From assembly GCA_050008575.1 (NCBI GenBank), contig JBEKMJ010000007.1, positions 106,116-170,115 of the forward strand: a stretch of DNA of 64,000 nt, read 5' to 3'. Under the pieces are notes generated by a model. It made no database searches. It saw only the letters and a program-made list of their open reading frames with translations, and had not been told where the DNA came from. Position 1 is the first letter of the stretch, and each line of letters starts with the position of its first letter. The translations under genes and the position numbers were made by a program. The stretch comes from Bog-159 sp050008575 (GTDB lineage Bacteria; Acidobacteriota; Terriglobia; Bryobacterales; Bryobacteraceae). Shown piece by piece: positions 32,939 to 41,263 of the stretch.

Positions 32939-33769
32939 TTAGATATTTCGCAGAAAAAGCAGCAAGAACTTCACACCGGCGTAGGCCGCCAGCAGCCACA
33001 GCAAAACTGCGTTGCGCGACGCGAAGCGCCGCAATCGATGGCCTAGCGGTTCGACCCAAGCCTGCACAGCCAATCCCTCTTGGAAGCGCTCAATGTCCGC
33101 GAGCAGTTCCGGGGCATCCCCATAACGGCTGGCGGGGTCCACCCGCATAGCTTTGGCCGCGATGGCGCACAGCGCGGGGGGCGCGGCGGCCGAAGGCAGC
33201 GCGAATTGCAACAAGGCGCCCAGCGCGTAGATGTCGGAGCGCCGATCCAGGCGCGCATCGGGAGCGCGAAAGGCGGGAGTGCCCGCCACCGCCTCCACTC
33301 CCCAATCCATGACGTAAACCTCGCCGAACTCGCCGACCATTACGTTCTGCGGTTTCAGATCGCGATGAATCACACCGCGGGCGTGGGCAAACGCCAGAGC
33401 TTCTCCGATGCGCCGGATCACCCGCAGGCGCTCACCCAGCGAGTGCCCACCGGCCATATAGTGGTCGAGGCGCGCGCCGCCCACCAGCTTCATGGCGTAG
33501 AATGCGCGGCCGTCGGGCAGCGTACCGGTCTCATAGATGGGCACGATGGCGGGATGTTCCAGGCGCGCGATGAGCCGCGCTTCGCCGGCCAGCGCGGAAT
33601 CCAGGACCTTGAGAGCCACACGCCGGTCGAGCTGGCGGTCGTGCGCCGCGTAGACCACGCCCATCCCGCCGCGCCCGATCTCGGCTTCCAATTCGTAGCG
33701 GGTGCCGGTGAGGTCGGGCAGGGCCGCCACACGGCGCAAATGGTCGAGGACGGCGTCGCTCAGGTCCAT
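32939..33769 (-). CDS. membrane-anchored serine/threonine protein kinase
   Basis: A 276-residue Hanks-type kinase. Gly loop GRGGMG (residues 32-37), ATP-binding Lys K54, catalytic 'HRDLKPQN' (135-142, Asp D137), and 'DWG' (155-157) in place of DFG, which is frequent in acidobacterial kinases. The substrate-binding 'GTPAFRAPDA' replaces the APE motif. A single transmembrane helix is near 250-272, with only a few residues after it, so there is no extracellular sensor. Its start overlaps the end of the upstream sigma gene by 10 bp, so it is the partner kinase of that sigma factor. Confidence 0.93.
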   Translation of the reverse strand: MDLSDAVLDHLRRVAALPDLTGTRYELEAEIGRGGMGVVYAAHDRQLDRRVALKVLDSALAGEARLIARLEHPAIVPIYETGTLPDGRAFYAMKLVGGARLDHYMAGGHSLGERLRVIRRIGEALAFAHARGVIHRDLKPQNVMVGEFGEVYVMDWGVEAVAGTPAFRAPDARLDRRSDIYALGALLQFALPSAAAPPALCAIAAKAMRVDPASRYGDAPELLADIERFQEGLAVQAWVEPLGHRLRRFASRNAVLLWLLAAYAGVKFLLLFLRNI

Positions 33770-34479
33770 AGCCGCCGCATCTCGTCGCGCAGGTCGCGTT
33801 CGCCAGCCGTCACGCCGCGCAGCCGTTCGGTGACAAACTGGCGCAGCATGCGGCGCGCCCACGCCAGATAGTTGGTCACGGAGGTTTCGGCTACGGCATG
33901 GCGCGCGGCTAAATCGGAGTAAGACGGCCGGCCGCCGCTGGCGAGGTCGTAGGCTTCGAAAATTTCGAATTGGAGCTGCTTGCCGGCCGCTTCGCAGTGG
34001 GCGCGCAAATCGTCCAGAGCCAGCGCGAACAACTGGCGCCGCCACTCGCGCTCGAAAAGGTCTTCTGGCGATTCGGTGGTCACCGCCTGATCCGCAACCG
34101 GCTCGAACTCGACATCGCCTCCCCGCTTTTGCCGGTTCGCGGCGGCATGCTCCGTGGCGGCGAAGCGTTCGACCGCCATGCGGAGATACGTGCGGAACGA
34201 CGCTTGCGCCGGATCGAAGCGCGCGAAAAAGTCGCGCTGCAAGGCGGTGGCGAAGAAGCTCTGGGTCAGGTCTTTGGCGTCTTCGTTGTCCTTGCGGAAT
34301 TTGACGCGGATGAAGCGGTAGACCGGCTTCCAATACAACGCACTGACGCGTTCCAGCGCTTCGTTCGGCACAGCGGCGCCGGCGGAGGCGGCTTCCAGCA
34401 GCGAAAGCTGGGTGGACGGAAACTGGCCGTGCGGCCCGCCCATCGTGGTGTCCGGATCCAATCGGGAGTCCCAGGGCAT
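33760..34479 (-). CDS. ECF-type RNA polymerase sigma factor, paired with the kinase
   Basis: A 239-residue protein starting at ATG 34477-34479, preceded by GGTGGG on the minus strand; a second candidate start (ATG 34441-34443) would give 227 residues. Region 2 is visible at 'YWKPVYRFIRVKFRKDNEDAKDLTQSFF' and region 4 at 'SYSDLAARHAVAETSVTNYLAWARRML'. Length is typical for ECF sigma factors. Genetic pairing and overlap with a downstream Ser/Thr kinase indicates kinase-controlled ECF activity (phosphorylation instead of an anti-sigma factor). Confidence 0.9.
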   Translation of the reverse strand: MPWDSRLDPDTTMGGPHGQFPSTQLSLLEAASAGAAVPNEALERVSALYWKPVYRFIRVKFRKDNEDAKDLTQSFFATALQRDFFARFDPAQASFRTYLRMAVERFAATEHAAANRQKRGGDVEFEPVADQAVTTESPEDLFEREWRRQLFALALDDLRAHCEAAGKQLQFEIFEAYDLASGGRPSYSDLAARHAVAETSVTNYLAWARRMLRQFVTERLRGVTAGERDLRDEMRRLWT

Positions 34480-34936
34480 GCTACCCACCGATGATAGCGT
34501 AGCGCCGTCTTTAGAAGGTCGAGAACGAACTCGGGGGGTGCGTAACGTTACCGAGCCGCGACCGTCAGGAAGCGGTTTCCCCACAACGGTTAAACACCCG
34601 AACTCGGGAGAATCCGCGGGCAGCGCGCTTCCCGTCCAGTGCCGCTGAGCCTGCGCGACATTCCAGGACGCTGCCCGGCTGCATAGCGGAAGCTTCTTCG
34701 GGTCTTCTCTCGGTGAGGCCCCTGTTACGCGCGAATGCTTCGCAACTCTGGTTAGCAAGGGCGAGAAGAGCGCGCCCTTCGCGACTACGTTCCTCTCCCG
34801 GGCTTGTGGTCACCGCGTTAGCCGGAATCGCGCTAACCGCTTCGGCCTTGCGCGAGCCCAGTCCGGTGCCTGGCAAGGGCTCTGCCCCGGACCCGTGCCG
34901 CGCGCAAACGGACTGGAATAGAGAGCGAGGGCAATC
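34480..34936. other. intergenic region with short inverted repeats and a 'CCGCGACCGTCAGGAAGCGG' element
   Basis: No gene is seen. GTAACGTTAC palindrome at 34542-34551 is followed by the repeat-like string at ~34556-34577, which would translate as PLPDGRGS in one frame, a familiar sequence in acidobacterial intergenic repeats. Further on are GTTAGC...GCTAAC and AGGGCG...CGCCCT inverted repeats (about 34745-34850). Confidence 0.4.
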
Positions 34937-34937
34937 C

Positions 34938-35166
34938 ATTGAAGCGCCAATTTGACGCGTGACGAGGACGGCTACTACGTCGCCTCGGTCCCGCAGATCC
35001 CCGGATGCCATACGCAGGCGCGGTCCCTGGATGAATTGGTCTGGCCGATTCGCGAGGCTCTCGAGCGGAGGACGACGCCGCTGTCGAGCCCTCCGAAACG
35101 GTCATGAGCGTGCAGCGCGATCTCGTCCCCGAGCTCCGGGGACTGATCGCGAAGCACCGCAGTTAG
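34938..35166 (+). pseudogene. hicB-like antitoxin remnant
   Basis: Around 34955-35035 one frame reads 'DEDGYYVASVPQIPGC' and 'HTQARSLDELVWPIREAL', the core of the HicB antitoxin N-terminal domain. The first codons (TTGAAGCGCCAATTTGAC) are in a different frame, separated by a stop. After 'REAL' the frame shifts; the sequence 'EAEDDAAVEPSE' in another frame resembles the HicB linker, and it ends at TAG 35164-35166. No hicA toxin (dsRBD-like ~60-80 residues) is found upstream. Inference: a dead relic. Confidence 0.65.
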
Positions 35167-35175
35167 CGCGGCGCG

Positions 35176-35225
35176 AAGAGCGGGTCCTGTAGGACCCGCG
35201 CAGACCTGGAGGTCCGCCCCACCAC
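35176..35225. repeat. palindromic element (locus 10)
   Basis: GCGGGTCCTGTAGGACCCGC followed by GACCTGGAGGTC and CCGCCCCACC, the reverse-oriented end of the usual module. It follows the hicB remnant. Confidence 0.7.
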
Positions 35226-35252
35226 CCGCTCGGTTTGTGTCATAATTCCTGC

Positions 35253-35603
35253 ATGTCCGCAGTCGCTGTCGTCAAGATGGAGCCCAAGTCCGAGGGCATC
35301 CTTACTCCCCGCAAAAAGCGGCCCAAGGAACTAGCCATCATCACCGAATGCTGCACCGGCTGCGCCGGTTCGCCCGCCTGCGTGCCGTATTGCCCGGTGG
35401 CCGATTGCATGTATTGGGTGCCCGACGAGGACCACGTGCCTTTCGGCCATATCGAGGTGGACCCCGTCCTTTGCATCGGATGCAAGAAGTGCACCAGCAA
35501 GGGGCCGGACGGCGCTTTCCTGGACGGCTGCCCGTGGGACGCCATCGAAATGGTCGCTATCGAAGAAGTGGAAGCCATGGTTGGCTTCAAGATGCCCGTC
35601 TGA
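35253..35603 (+). CDS. 4Fe-4S ferredoxin-type protein
   Basis: A 116-residue protein starting at ATG 35253 with a Lys-rich N-terminal extension ('MEPKSEGILTPRKKRPKEL'). Two iron-sulfur sites: 'ECCTGCAGSPACVPYCPVADC' at the N-half and 'CIGCKKCTSKGPDGAFLDGC' (spacing between third and fourth Cys enlarged to 11 residues) at the C-half. It is not a standard 2x[4Fe-4S] ferredoxin in spacing. First gene of a five-gene run with a STAS protein, disulfide reductase, Rieske protein and MutM. Confidence 0.88.
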   Translation: MSAVAVVKMEPKSEGILTPRKKRPKELAIITECCTGCAGSPACVPYCPVADCMYWVPDEDHVPFGHIEVDPVLCIGCKKCTSKGPDGAFLDGCPWDAIEMVAIEEVEAMVGFKMPV

Positions 35604-35604
35604 C

Positions 35605-36012
35605 ATGAGCCTCGACATCCAACAGCGCGAACACGAAGGCATCGTGATTCTGGATGCCAAGGGCCGCATCACCGTCGGCCCCGAAGCCACCACGCTGCGC
35701 GAAAAAGTCGCATCGGTCACCGCCGCCGGATCGAAGAATATTATCCTCAACTTGGCCCACGTGGATTACATCGATAGCACCGGGTTGGGCGCGCTGGTGA
35801 TGTGCGCGACCACGCAGCGCAAGGCGGGCGGCGCGTTGAAGCTGCTGAACCTGAATCGCCGCAATATCGAGCTACTGATCATGACCAAGCTCGCCACCGT
35901 GTTCGACTTGTTCACCGATGAGCAGGACGCCATCAACAGCTTCTTCCCCGACCGCGCCATCAAGACGTTCGATATTCTGAGCTTCGTCGAGCAAATGAAG
36001 AAAGAGGAATAG
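35605..36012 (+). CDS. STAS-domain anti-sigma factor antagonist
   Basis: A 135-residue SpoIIAA/RsbV-type protein. 'GIVILDAKGRITVGPEATTL' is the first beta-strand region, and the 'HVDYIDSTGLGAL' motif contains the conserved phosphorylatable Ser. A C-terminal extension ('DAINSFFPDRAIKTFDI') follows the canonical domain. It is located 1 bp after the ferredoxin gene and 7 bp before the oxidoreductase gene. The cognate anti-sigma factor kinase is not in the window. Confidence 0.93.
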   Translation: MSLDIQQREHEGIVILDAKGRITVGPEATTLREKVASVTAAGSKNIILNLAHVDYIDSTGLGALVMCATTQRKAGGALKLLNLNRRNIELLIMTKLATVFDLFTDEQDAINSFFPDRAIKTFDILSFVEQMKKEE

Positions 36013-36019
36013 CCGGCGC

Positions 36020-37300
36020 ATGCGGCTGCTGGTCATTGGCGGCGTGGCCGCGGGCCTGAGCGCCGCCGCCCGCGCCCGGCGCATCGATCCGGCGCTGGAA
36101 ATCGTAGTGCTGGAAAAAGGGCCGGCCATCTCTTATGGCGCGTGCGGCCTGCCCTATTATCTGGAAGGGCGCGTGCAGCGCGCCGAACAACTCATCGTCC
36201 ATACGCCCGAGTATTTCCGCAAGGAGCGCTCGATCGCGGTGCGCACCGGCGCGCGCGTGGTTTCCATCTCGCACCCGCGCCGTGAGGTTGCGCTGGACGC
36301 CGGCGAGCGCGTACATTACGACCGTCTGGCGATCGCCACCGGCGCGCGGCCGCGCATCGCGGATTTCGAAGGCGCCACCGCGCCGCACGTTTTCACCCTG
36401 CACACGCTCGAAGACGCCGAACGCCTGAAGGCTTACCTGCGCGACAAGCAGCCCAAGCGAGCCGTGGTGATCGGCGCCGGGTACATCGGGCTGGAGACGG
36501 CGGATGCGCTGCGGCGCAATGGTCTGGCGGTTACGGTCGTCGAGCGGGGCGCGCACGTGCTGGGCCGGGGCGACGCCGAGCTGACCAAGGCCGTGCGCGA
36601 ACGCCTGGAGCGCTTCCACGTGGAACTGCAGTTGAACACGCGCATCGCGGATGTGGCGGGCTACGCTCTGGCGATCCTGGCTACCGGGCTGCTGCCCAAC
36701 GTCGAGATCGCGGTGGAAGCCGGTGTGGAGGTGGGGCGCACGGGCGCGATTCGGGTGGACGAGCACATGGAGACCAATCTGCCGGGTGTTTACGCGGCGG
36801 GCGATTGCGCCGAGGCGCTCCACCTGGTCACCGGCCGGCCGGCGTACATTCCGTTGGGCACCACCGCCAACAAGATGGGGCGCGTGGCGGGCGCCAACGC
36901 CGCGGGACGGCGCGAGCGTTTCGGCGGCGTGGTGGGCACCGCCATCCTGAACGTCTTCGGTTTGGGCGTGGCGTTCAGCGGCCTATCCGTCGATCAGGCG
37001 CGCCGCGAAGGATTCTCGCCGGTTTCCGCCCGCATCGCCGCCCCCAGCCGGGCTGGGTATTTCGACGGCAAACCGATCGCGGTGGAACTGGTGGCCGATG
37101 CCGGAACGCGCCGTCTGCTGGGAGGATCGGTGTGGGGCGAGGACGGCGCGGAGGGGCGCATCAACGTGATCGCCACGGCGCTCCACAATCGCATGCGCGT
37201 CGAAGAGTTGGAGCAGTTGGACCTGGCCTACGCGCCGCCATTCGCTACGGTATGGGACCCGGTCCTGATCGCCGCCCGGCAGTTGAGTAAAATGGTTTGA
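36020..37300 (+). CDS. FAD-dependent pyridine nucleotide-disulfide reductase (CoA-disulfide reductase/NADH oxidase-like)
   Basis: A 426-residue flavoenzyme. Rossmann motif 'VIGGVAAGLSAAARARR' at the N-terminus, active-site Cys42 in 'SYGACGLPYY' (single redox Cys typical of CoADR/NOX), second NAD motif 'VIGAGYIGLETADALRRNG', and 'GVYAAGDCAE' for FAD. The C-terminal dimerisation domain contains 'AYAPPFATVWDPV', a signature of this branch. It probably reduces CoA-disulfide, oxygen or a protein partner. It precedes the Rieske gene by 17 bp. Confidence 0.92.
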   Translation: MRLLVIGGVAAGLSAAARARRIDPALEIVVLEKGPAISYGACGLPYYLEGRVQRAEQLIVHTPEYFRKERSIAVRTGARVVSISHPRREVALDAGERVHYDRLAIATGARPRIADFEGATAPHVFTLHTLEDAERLKAYLRDKQPKRAVVIGAGYIGLETADALRRNGLAVTVVERGAHVLGRGDAELTKAVRERLERFHVELQLNTRIADVAGYALAILATGLLPNVEIAVEAGVEVGRTGAIRVDEHMETNLPGVYAAGDCAEALHLVTGRPAYIPLGTTANKMGRVAGANAAGRRERFGGVVGTAILNVFGLGVAFSGLSVDQARREGFSPVSARIAAPSRAGYFDGKPIAVELVADAGTRRLLGGSVWGEDGAEGRINVIATALHNRMRVEELEQLDLAYAPPFATVWDPVLIAARQLSKMV

Positions 37301-37317
37301 GCGTAATCCAAAAAACA

Positions 37318-37632
37318 ATGCCATTTGTCAAAGTAGCCAGTCTCTCGCAACTGCCCGCCGATTCGGTTTCCGAAGTCGCGGTGGGCAACGATCTTTACGC
37401 GCTCTGCAACGTGGGCGGGCGCGTCACCGCGCTAAGCGGAACGTGTCTGCACCGCGGCGGACCCTTGGGGCAGGGCGCCCTGCACGGCAACCATGTCGTT
37501 TGCCCCTGGCACGCCTGGGAATGGGACTGCCAAACCGGGGCCAACGATTTCAATCCCAGCCAGAAGGTTGCCACATTCGCCGTGCAGTTGGAAGGCGACG
37601 ACATCCTGATCGAAGTGCCCGAACGTGCCTGA
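37318..37632 (+). CDS. Rieske [2Fe-2S] ferredoxin-type protein
   Basis: A 104-residue protein starting at ATG 37318. Ligands C43-x-H45 (CLH) and C62-x2-H65 (CPWH) are all present in 'GTCLHRGGPLGQG' and 'HVVCPWHAWEWDC'. No membrane anchor, so it is a soluble electron carrier like the ferredoxin components of Rieske dioxygenases or nitrite reductase small subunits. Upstream start at 37297 is less likely. The next gene (mutM) starts 8 bp inside its 3' end. Confidence 0.93.
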   Translation: MPFVKVASLSQLPADSVSEVAVGNDLYALCNVGGRVTALSGTCLHRGGPLGQGALHGNHVVCPWHAWEWDCQTGANDFNPSQKVATFAVQLEGDDILIEVPERA

Positions 37633-38446
37633 GCTCCCCGAGGTCGAAACGGTCGTCCGATCAATCGCCCGCATCGTGGGACGGCGCATCGTCTCGGTCG
37701 AGTTTACGTGCCAACGCGTGTTGCGGGGCGACCCGGACCAGATGAGCGCGCTGCTGGCCGGCCGGCGCATTCGCGGCATCCGGCGGCGCGGCAAGTTTAT
37801 CGTTATCGAACTGGATGCCGGACACTATCTGACCGTGCACCTCGGCATGACCGGCAAGCTGCTCTTAGGCGGCACGCCCGGACGCCACACGCACGCGATT
37901 GTGAACTTCGACCGGGGCGTGTTGCGCTACGAAGATCAGCGCCAGTTTGGGAAGATCGAAGTCAGCCGGGGACTGCCGGCGCGCGTGGAGAAGCTTGGTC
38001 CGGAGCCGCTGGAAGTGACGTTGGCGGAGTTTGCCGCGCGGCTGAAGCGGCGCCAGGCGCGCATCAAATCGGTGCTATTGGATCAGCACTTCGTGCGCGG
38101 CATAGGCAATATCTACGCCGACGAGGCGCTGTTCCGCGCGGGCATTCATCCGTTGGCCATTGGCGCGCGACTGCGCGGCGAGCGGGTCAAACGGCTGCAC
38201 GGCGCCATAGTCGAAGTGCTGACACAAGCCATCGAGAAAGGCGGCTCCTCGATTTCGGATTATGTGGACGCCGACGGCCGCCGCGGGTTTTTCCAGTTCG
38301 AGCACCGCGTCTACCAACGGACCGGCGAGCCTTGCGTGACCTGTGGCACGCCGATCCGCCGGACGCTGGTGGCGCAGCGCGGCACGCACTATTGCCCGAA
38401 GTGCCAGCGGCGTGGGGCAGGCTCGCAGCCTGCGCGGGCCTCGTAG
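37625..38446 (+). CDS. mutM: formamidopyrimidine-DNA glycosylase (Fpg)
   Basis: A 273-residue DNA repair glycosylase/AP lyase for 8-oxoguanine and FapyG. The GTG at 37625 places the catalytic P2 and E3 in 'MPELPEVETVVRSIARIVGR'; the H2TH region ('QHFVRGIGNIYADEALF') and the zinc finger C-x2-C-x16-C-x2-C (CVTC...YCPKC) are complete. Normal end is at the zinc finger; an extra 10 residues (QRRGAGSQPARAS) come from a palindromic element that also carries its stop (TAG 38444-38446, in a GGGCCT-CGT-AGGCCC loop). It overlaps the Rieske gene by 8 bp. Confidence 0.96.
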   Translation: MPELPEVETVVRSIARIVGRRIVSVEFTCQRVLRGDPDQMSALLAGRRIRGIRRRGKFIVIELDAGHYLTVHLGMTGKLLLGGTPGRHTHAIVNFDRGVLRYEDQRQFGKIEVSRGLPARVEKLGPEPLEVTLAEFAARLKRRQARIKSVLLDQHFVRGIGNIYADEALFRAGIHPLAIGARLRGERVKRLHGAIVEVLTQAIEKGGSSISDYVDADGRRGFFQFEHRVYQRTGEPCVTCGTPIRRTLVAQRGTHYCPKCQRRGAGSQPARAS

Positions 38447-38480
38447 GCCCGCTCTTCGGCGAGCGGGGCTAGCGGTAGGG
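38411..38480. repeat. palindromic element (locus 11)
   Basis: GTGGGGCAGGCTCGCAGCCT, then GCGGGCCTCGTAGGCCCGC and part of a GGCGAGC module. It is the tail-encoding sequence of mutM. Confidence 0.85.
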
Positions 38481-38511
38481 CTGTAGGACGGGCCATGGGC
38501 CCGTCCTACAG
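38481..38511. terminator. long palindrome between convergent mutM and secretin genes
   Basis: CTGTAGGACGGGCC at 38481-38494 and its exact complement 38498-38511 flank a 3-bp loop (ATG). There are no U-tracts, so a bidirectional terminator or a protected 3' end is a reasonable but unproven role. It contains the secretin stop codon (38506-38508). Confidence 0.5.
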
Positions 38512-40125
38512 CGGCGTTAACGGGCGCATTTCCGATCCCATCCGGAAAACGTGCGTCAGCGAGTTGTCCGGCGGCGCTGTCAGCAGCGTGGGTCGCAGCA
38601 TGATCACCACCCGATCGGAGCTGGTATTGCGCGTGACATTGCTGGTCAGCGGACCGATCACTGGAATGCGGGCCAATCCCGCGATACCCGCCAGCGTGCG
38701 GGCGTCTTCATCGTCGATCAGTCCCGCGACCACCGCCCACTCCCCCATCTTGAGCGTCACGTCCGACTTCAGCGACCGGTTTGAGATGATCGGAATGCCG
38801 TTCGATGCCTGGCCCGCCAGCACCTTAAATTCGGCTTCCACAGTCAGGGTCACGTCTTCCGTACCGTGCACATGGGGCGTGGCCTTCAACGAAAGACCCA
38901 GGTCTTCGAAAGTGAACGATGGCGGCGGCGTGTAGGCGCCCGGTCCGCTGAAACTGGCCGGACCGAAATATCCGGCGGTCAGAATGGGGTACTTCTGACC
39001 TACTTTGATGGTGGCGGGCTGACCATCCACCGAGCGCGCGCTGGTCTTCAGCAGCAGGCTGCTGTCGGAACGCGTAAGCGACGCGACCAATTGCAGGTTC
39101 GCGACGCCGATCCCAAACAGAGCCGCCCCGCCGCCGAAACGCAGCATGCCGGAAATGTTCTGGGCGAGCTGCGGCACGTTCTGCATGAACGTGCTGAAAG
39201 ACGACAGCGGGAACGAACTGGGCAGCGGCAGGCCATAGTTCAGATTCTTGGTGTCGTTCACTTCCACGAAGTACATTTCCACCAAAACCTGCGCCCGTGG
39301 ATACATCAGGTCTTTGAAAAGTTGCTGTGCCGGCAGCACTTTCGCGACGGTATCCCGCATCCACACGGCATTGGCGTGGCTATCCCAGGCGACTTTCGTG
39401 ATGCCGCAAGCCTGCTGCACCGCGGTGACCATGGCGGTCAGATCCTGCTGCGTGGTGGGCTCGGGCAGCGGAATCATCACGGCCGCATATGGCTCCTCTT
39501 CTTTTCGCTTTTGGGCGGTGTCTTTCACCACCAGAAACAGGCGGTCGGAAATCGGCACGAGGAAGGAGCCGGTCACTGCCTCCAGCCCGTGCAAGGCTTC
39601 GCGGTAATCGGCTTGATCCATTTGAAAGTGAATCGTATCGGTGGCTTTATAGTCGCCGTCGAACACACAATCGAGGCCATAGGCGTGCGCTACGGTTTCG
39701 AACAGACTCTTGGCGTTGGCGCGCAGGTTGAAATCCTTACGCACCGGCAAGGCGTTCAGTTTCGCCGGGGGCAGGGGTTTGTGCGCTTCCGCCAGATCGA
39801 GCGCGGTAGGAGTGGGTAGCGCCTCATCCGGCTCCGGCGCTGCGTCCACGCCGGGGGAGCCGGCGGACGAATCGCCCGCATCGGCCGTCAGCACTTGCGG
39901 CATCGCCTTGGACTCCAACCCCGCCCGCGTCTGCAAGGCGAGGCTGCGCGACCAATACGTGTGGTTGCCGGGCTCCAGGGCCGCGGCTTCGGAGTACAAC
40001 AGAAAGGCGCGCGCCACCTGGCCCGCCTTCTCGGCCTTGCGCCCTTCTTTGTAGAGCTTGGAGGCCTCCGAGGCCCACGCGCCGGTGGCTAGCGCCAAAA
40101 CCAGCAGAATGGGAAATGTCCGCAC
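38506..40125 (-). CDS. secretin-domain protein (type II/IV secretion outer-membrane-pore-like) with N-terminal TPR
   Basis: A 539-residue exported protein with signal peptide (MRTFPILLVLALATGAWASE), a TPR-like segment (residues ~20-60: 'EGRKAEKAGQVARAFLLYSE'), an N1-like/secretin-TonB short region ('VAHAYGLDCVFDGDYKA'), and a secretin beta-domain at the C-terminus ('VLVEMYFVEVNDTKNLNYG' and 'LKMGEWAVVAGLIDDEDART'). It resembles GspD/PilQ but is short and likely lacks multiple N domains. No other secretion genes are adjacent. Confidence 0.88.
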   Translation of the reverse strand: MRTFPILLVLALATGAWASEASKLYKEGRKAEKAGQVARAFLLYSEAAALEPGNHTYWSRSLALQTRAGLESKAMPQVLTADAGDSSAGSPGVDAAPEPDEALPTPTALDLAEAHKPLPPAKLNALPVRKDFNLRANAKSLFETVAHAYGLDCVFDGDYKATDTIHFQMDQADYREALHGLEAVTGSFLVPISDRLFLVVKDTAQKRKEEEPYAAVMIPLPEPTTQQDLTAMVTAVQQACGITKVAWDSHANAVWMRDTVAKVLPAQQLFKDLMYPRAQVLVEMYFVEVNDTKNLNYGLPLPSSFPLSSFSTFMQNVPQLAQNISGMLRFGGGAALFGIGVANLQLVASLTRSDSSLLLKTSARSVDGQPATIKVGQKYPILTAGYFGPASFSGPGAYTPPPSFTFEDLGLSLKATPHVHGTEDVTLTVEAEFKVLAGQASNGIPIISNRSLKSDVTLKMGEWAVVAGLIDDEDARTLAGIAGLARIPVIGPLTSNVTRNTSSDRVVIMLRPTLLTAPPDNSLTHVFRMGSEMRPLTPL

Positions 40126-40180
40126 AAACGATTGACGCTATGGAAGCGTGCCGCGTGCAGGCGAAAGCGCGCGCGCGGTT

Positions 40181-41263
40181 ATGATGGAAGCTGTGATGGG
40201 CGGCTTGGGCGCGGTGCAAGACTTTCTGACGCAACACTGGCGGCAAACCATCGTCCCCCTTTCCGTGTGGGCATTCACGCTGGCCGCGGGATATGCCGCC
40301 AAGCGCGTGCTGCTGCGCCTGTCGCGCCCCTGGGCGGCGCGCAGCAAAGGGCCCACCGCGGGCATCGTCATCAAGGCCCTGCAGGGTCAGTTCATGGTCT
40401 GGGTGCTGATCCTCGGCACGCACCTTGCCATGCAATCGTCGGTCTTGCCCGCGCAGGCGACGCTGTGGATCGGCCGCGTCCTGCTGGTGCTGTGGATACT
40501 TTCGCTCACCATTGTGAGCTCGCGTTTGGCCGGCGAACTCATCCGTTTCCACAGCAGCGGGATTCCAGGCGCCCTGCCCGTGAGCACGCTATCGCAAACG
40601 CTCGCGCAACTGGCGGTCGTGATCTTCGGCATACTGGTGCTGCTCAACCTGCTGGGCATCTCAATTACGCCGATACTGACCGCTTTGGGAGTGGGCGGCC
40701 TGGCCGTGGCGCTGGCGCTGCAAGACACGCTCTCGAATCTGTTCGCGGGCTTCTATGTGGCCGTAGCCCGGCAGGTCCGGCTGGGCGATTATATCCGCCT
40801 CAACACCGGGGAGGAAGGCTACGTGACCGATATCGGCTGGCGCTGCACTACCATCCGGGCGCTGGCTAATAATATGATCATCATTCCGAATAACAAGCTG
40901 GGGCAGGCCATCGTCACCAATTTCTATTTGCCGGACAAGCGCCTGGGGGTGTCGATTCAGATCGGCGTGTCGTACGATTGCGACCCCGATCAAGTGGAGC
41001 GGGTGTTGCTCGAGGAAGCTCGAACCGCCGCCAGCGAAATTCCGGGCATGCTGGCCGATCCCGCGCCCAGCGTCAGCTTCGATCCCGGCTTCGGCGATTG
41101 GGCGCTGGGCTTCACGCTGGGGTATAACGTGCAGGAATTCGCCGATCAATTCCGCGTGCGCCACGAACTGCGGAAACGCATTCTGAAGCGCCTGCGCCGG
41201 GAGAAGATCGATATGCCCTTTCCCACGCGCACCATCTACATGCGCGGCCAGGGAGACGCCTGA
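40181..41263 (+). CDS. small-conductance mechanosensitive channel (MscS family)
   Basis: A 360-residue membrane protein with three N-terminal transmembrane helices (residues ~20-110), then the MscS pore helix and domain: 'LTALGVGGLAVALALQDTLSNLFAGFYVA' and 'RQVRLGDYIRLNTGEEGYVTDIGWRCT', 'NNMIIIPNNKL'. Start choice is between ATG 40181, 40184 and 40196; 40196 has a GGAAG site upstream at 40186-40190. It opens under hypo-osmotic stress. Its stop overlaps the ATG of the next gene (TGATG). Confidence 0.94.
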   Translation: MMEAVMGGLGAVQDFLTQHWRQTIVPLSVWAFTLAAGYAAKRVLLRLSRPWAARSKGPTAGIVIKALQGQFMVWVLILGTHLAMQSSVLPAQATLWIGRVLLVLWILSLTIVSSRLAGELIRFHSSGIPGALPVSTLSQTLAQLAVVIFGILVLLNLLGISITPILTALGVGGLAVALALQDTLSNLFAGFYVAVARQVRLGDYIRLNTGEEGYVTDIGWRCTTIRALANNMIIIPNNKLGQAIVTNFYLPDKRLGVSIQIGVSYDCDPDQVERVLLEEARTAASEIPGMLADPAPSVSFDPGFGDWALGFTLGYNVQEFADQFRVRHELRKRILKRLRREKIDMPFPTRTIYMRGQGDA

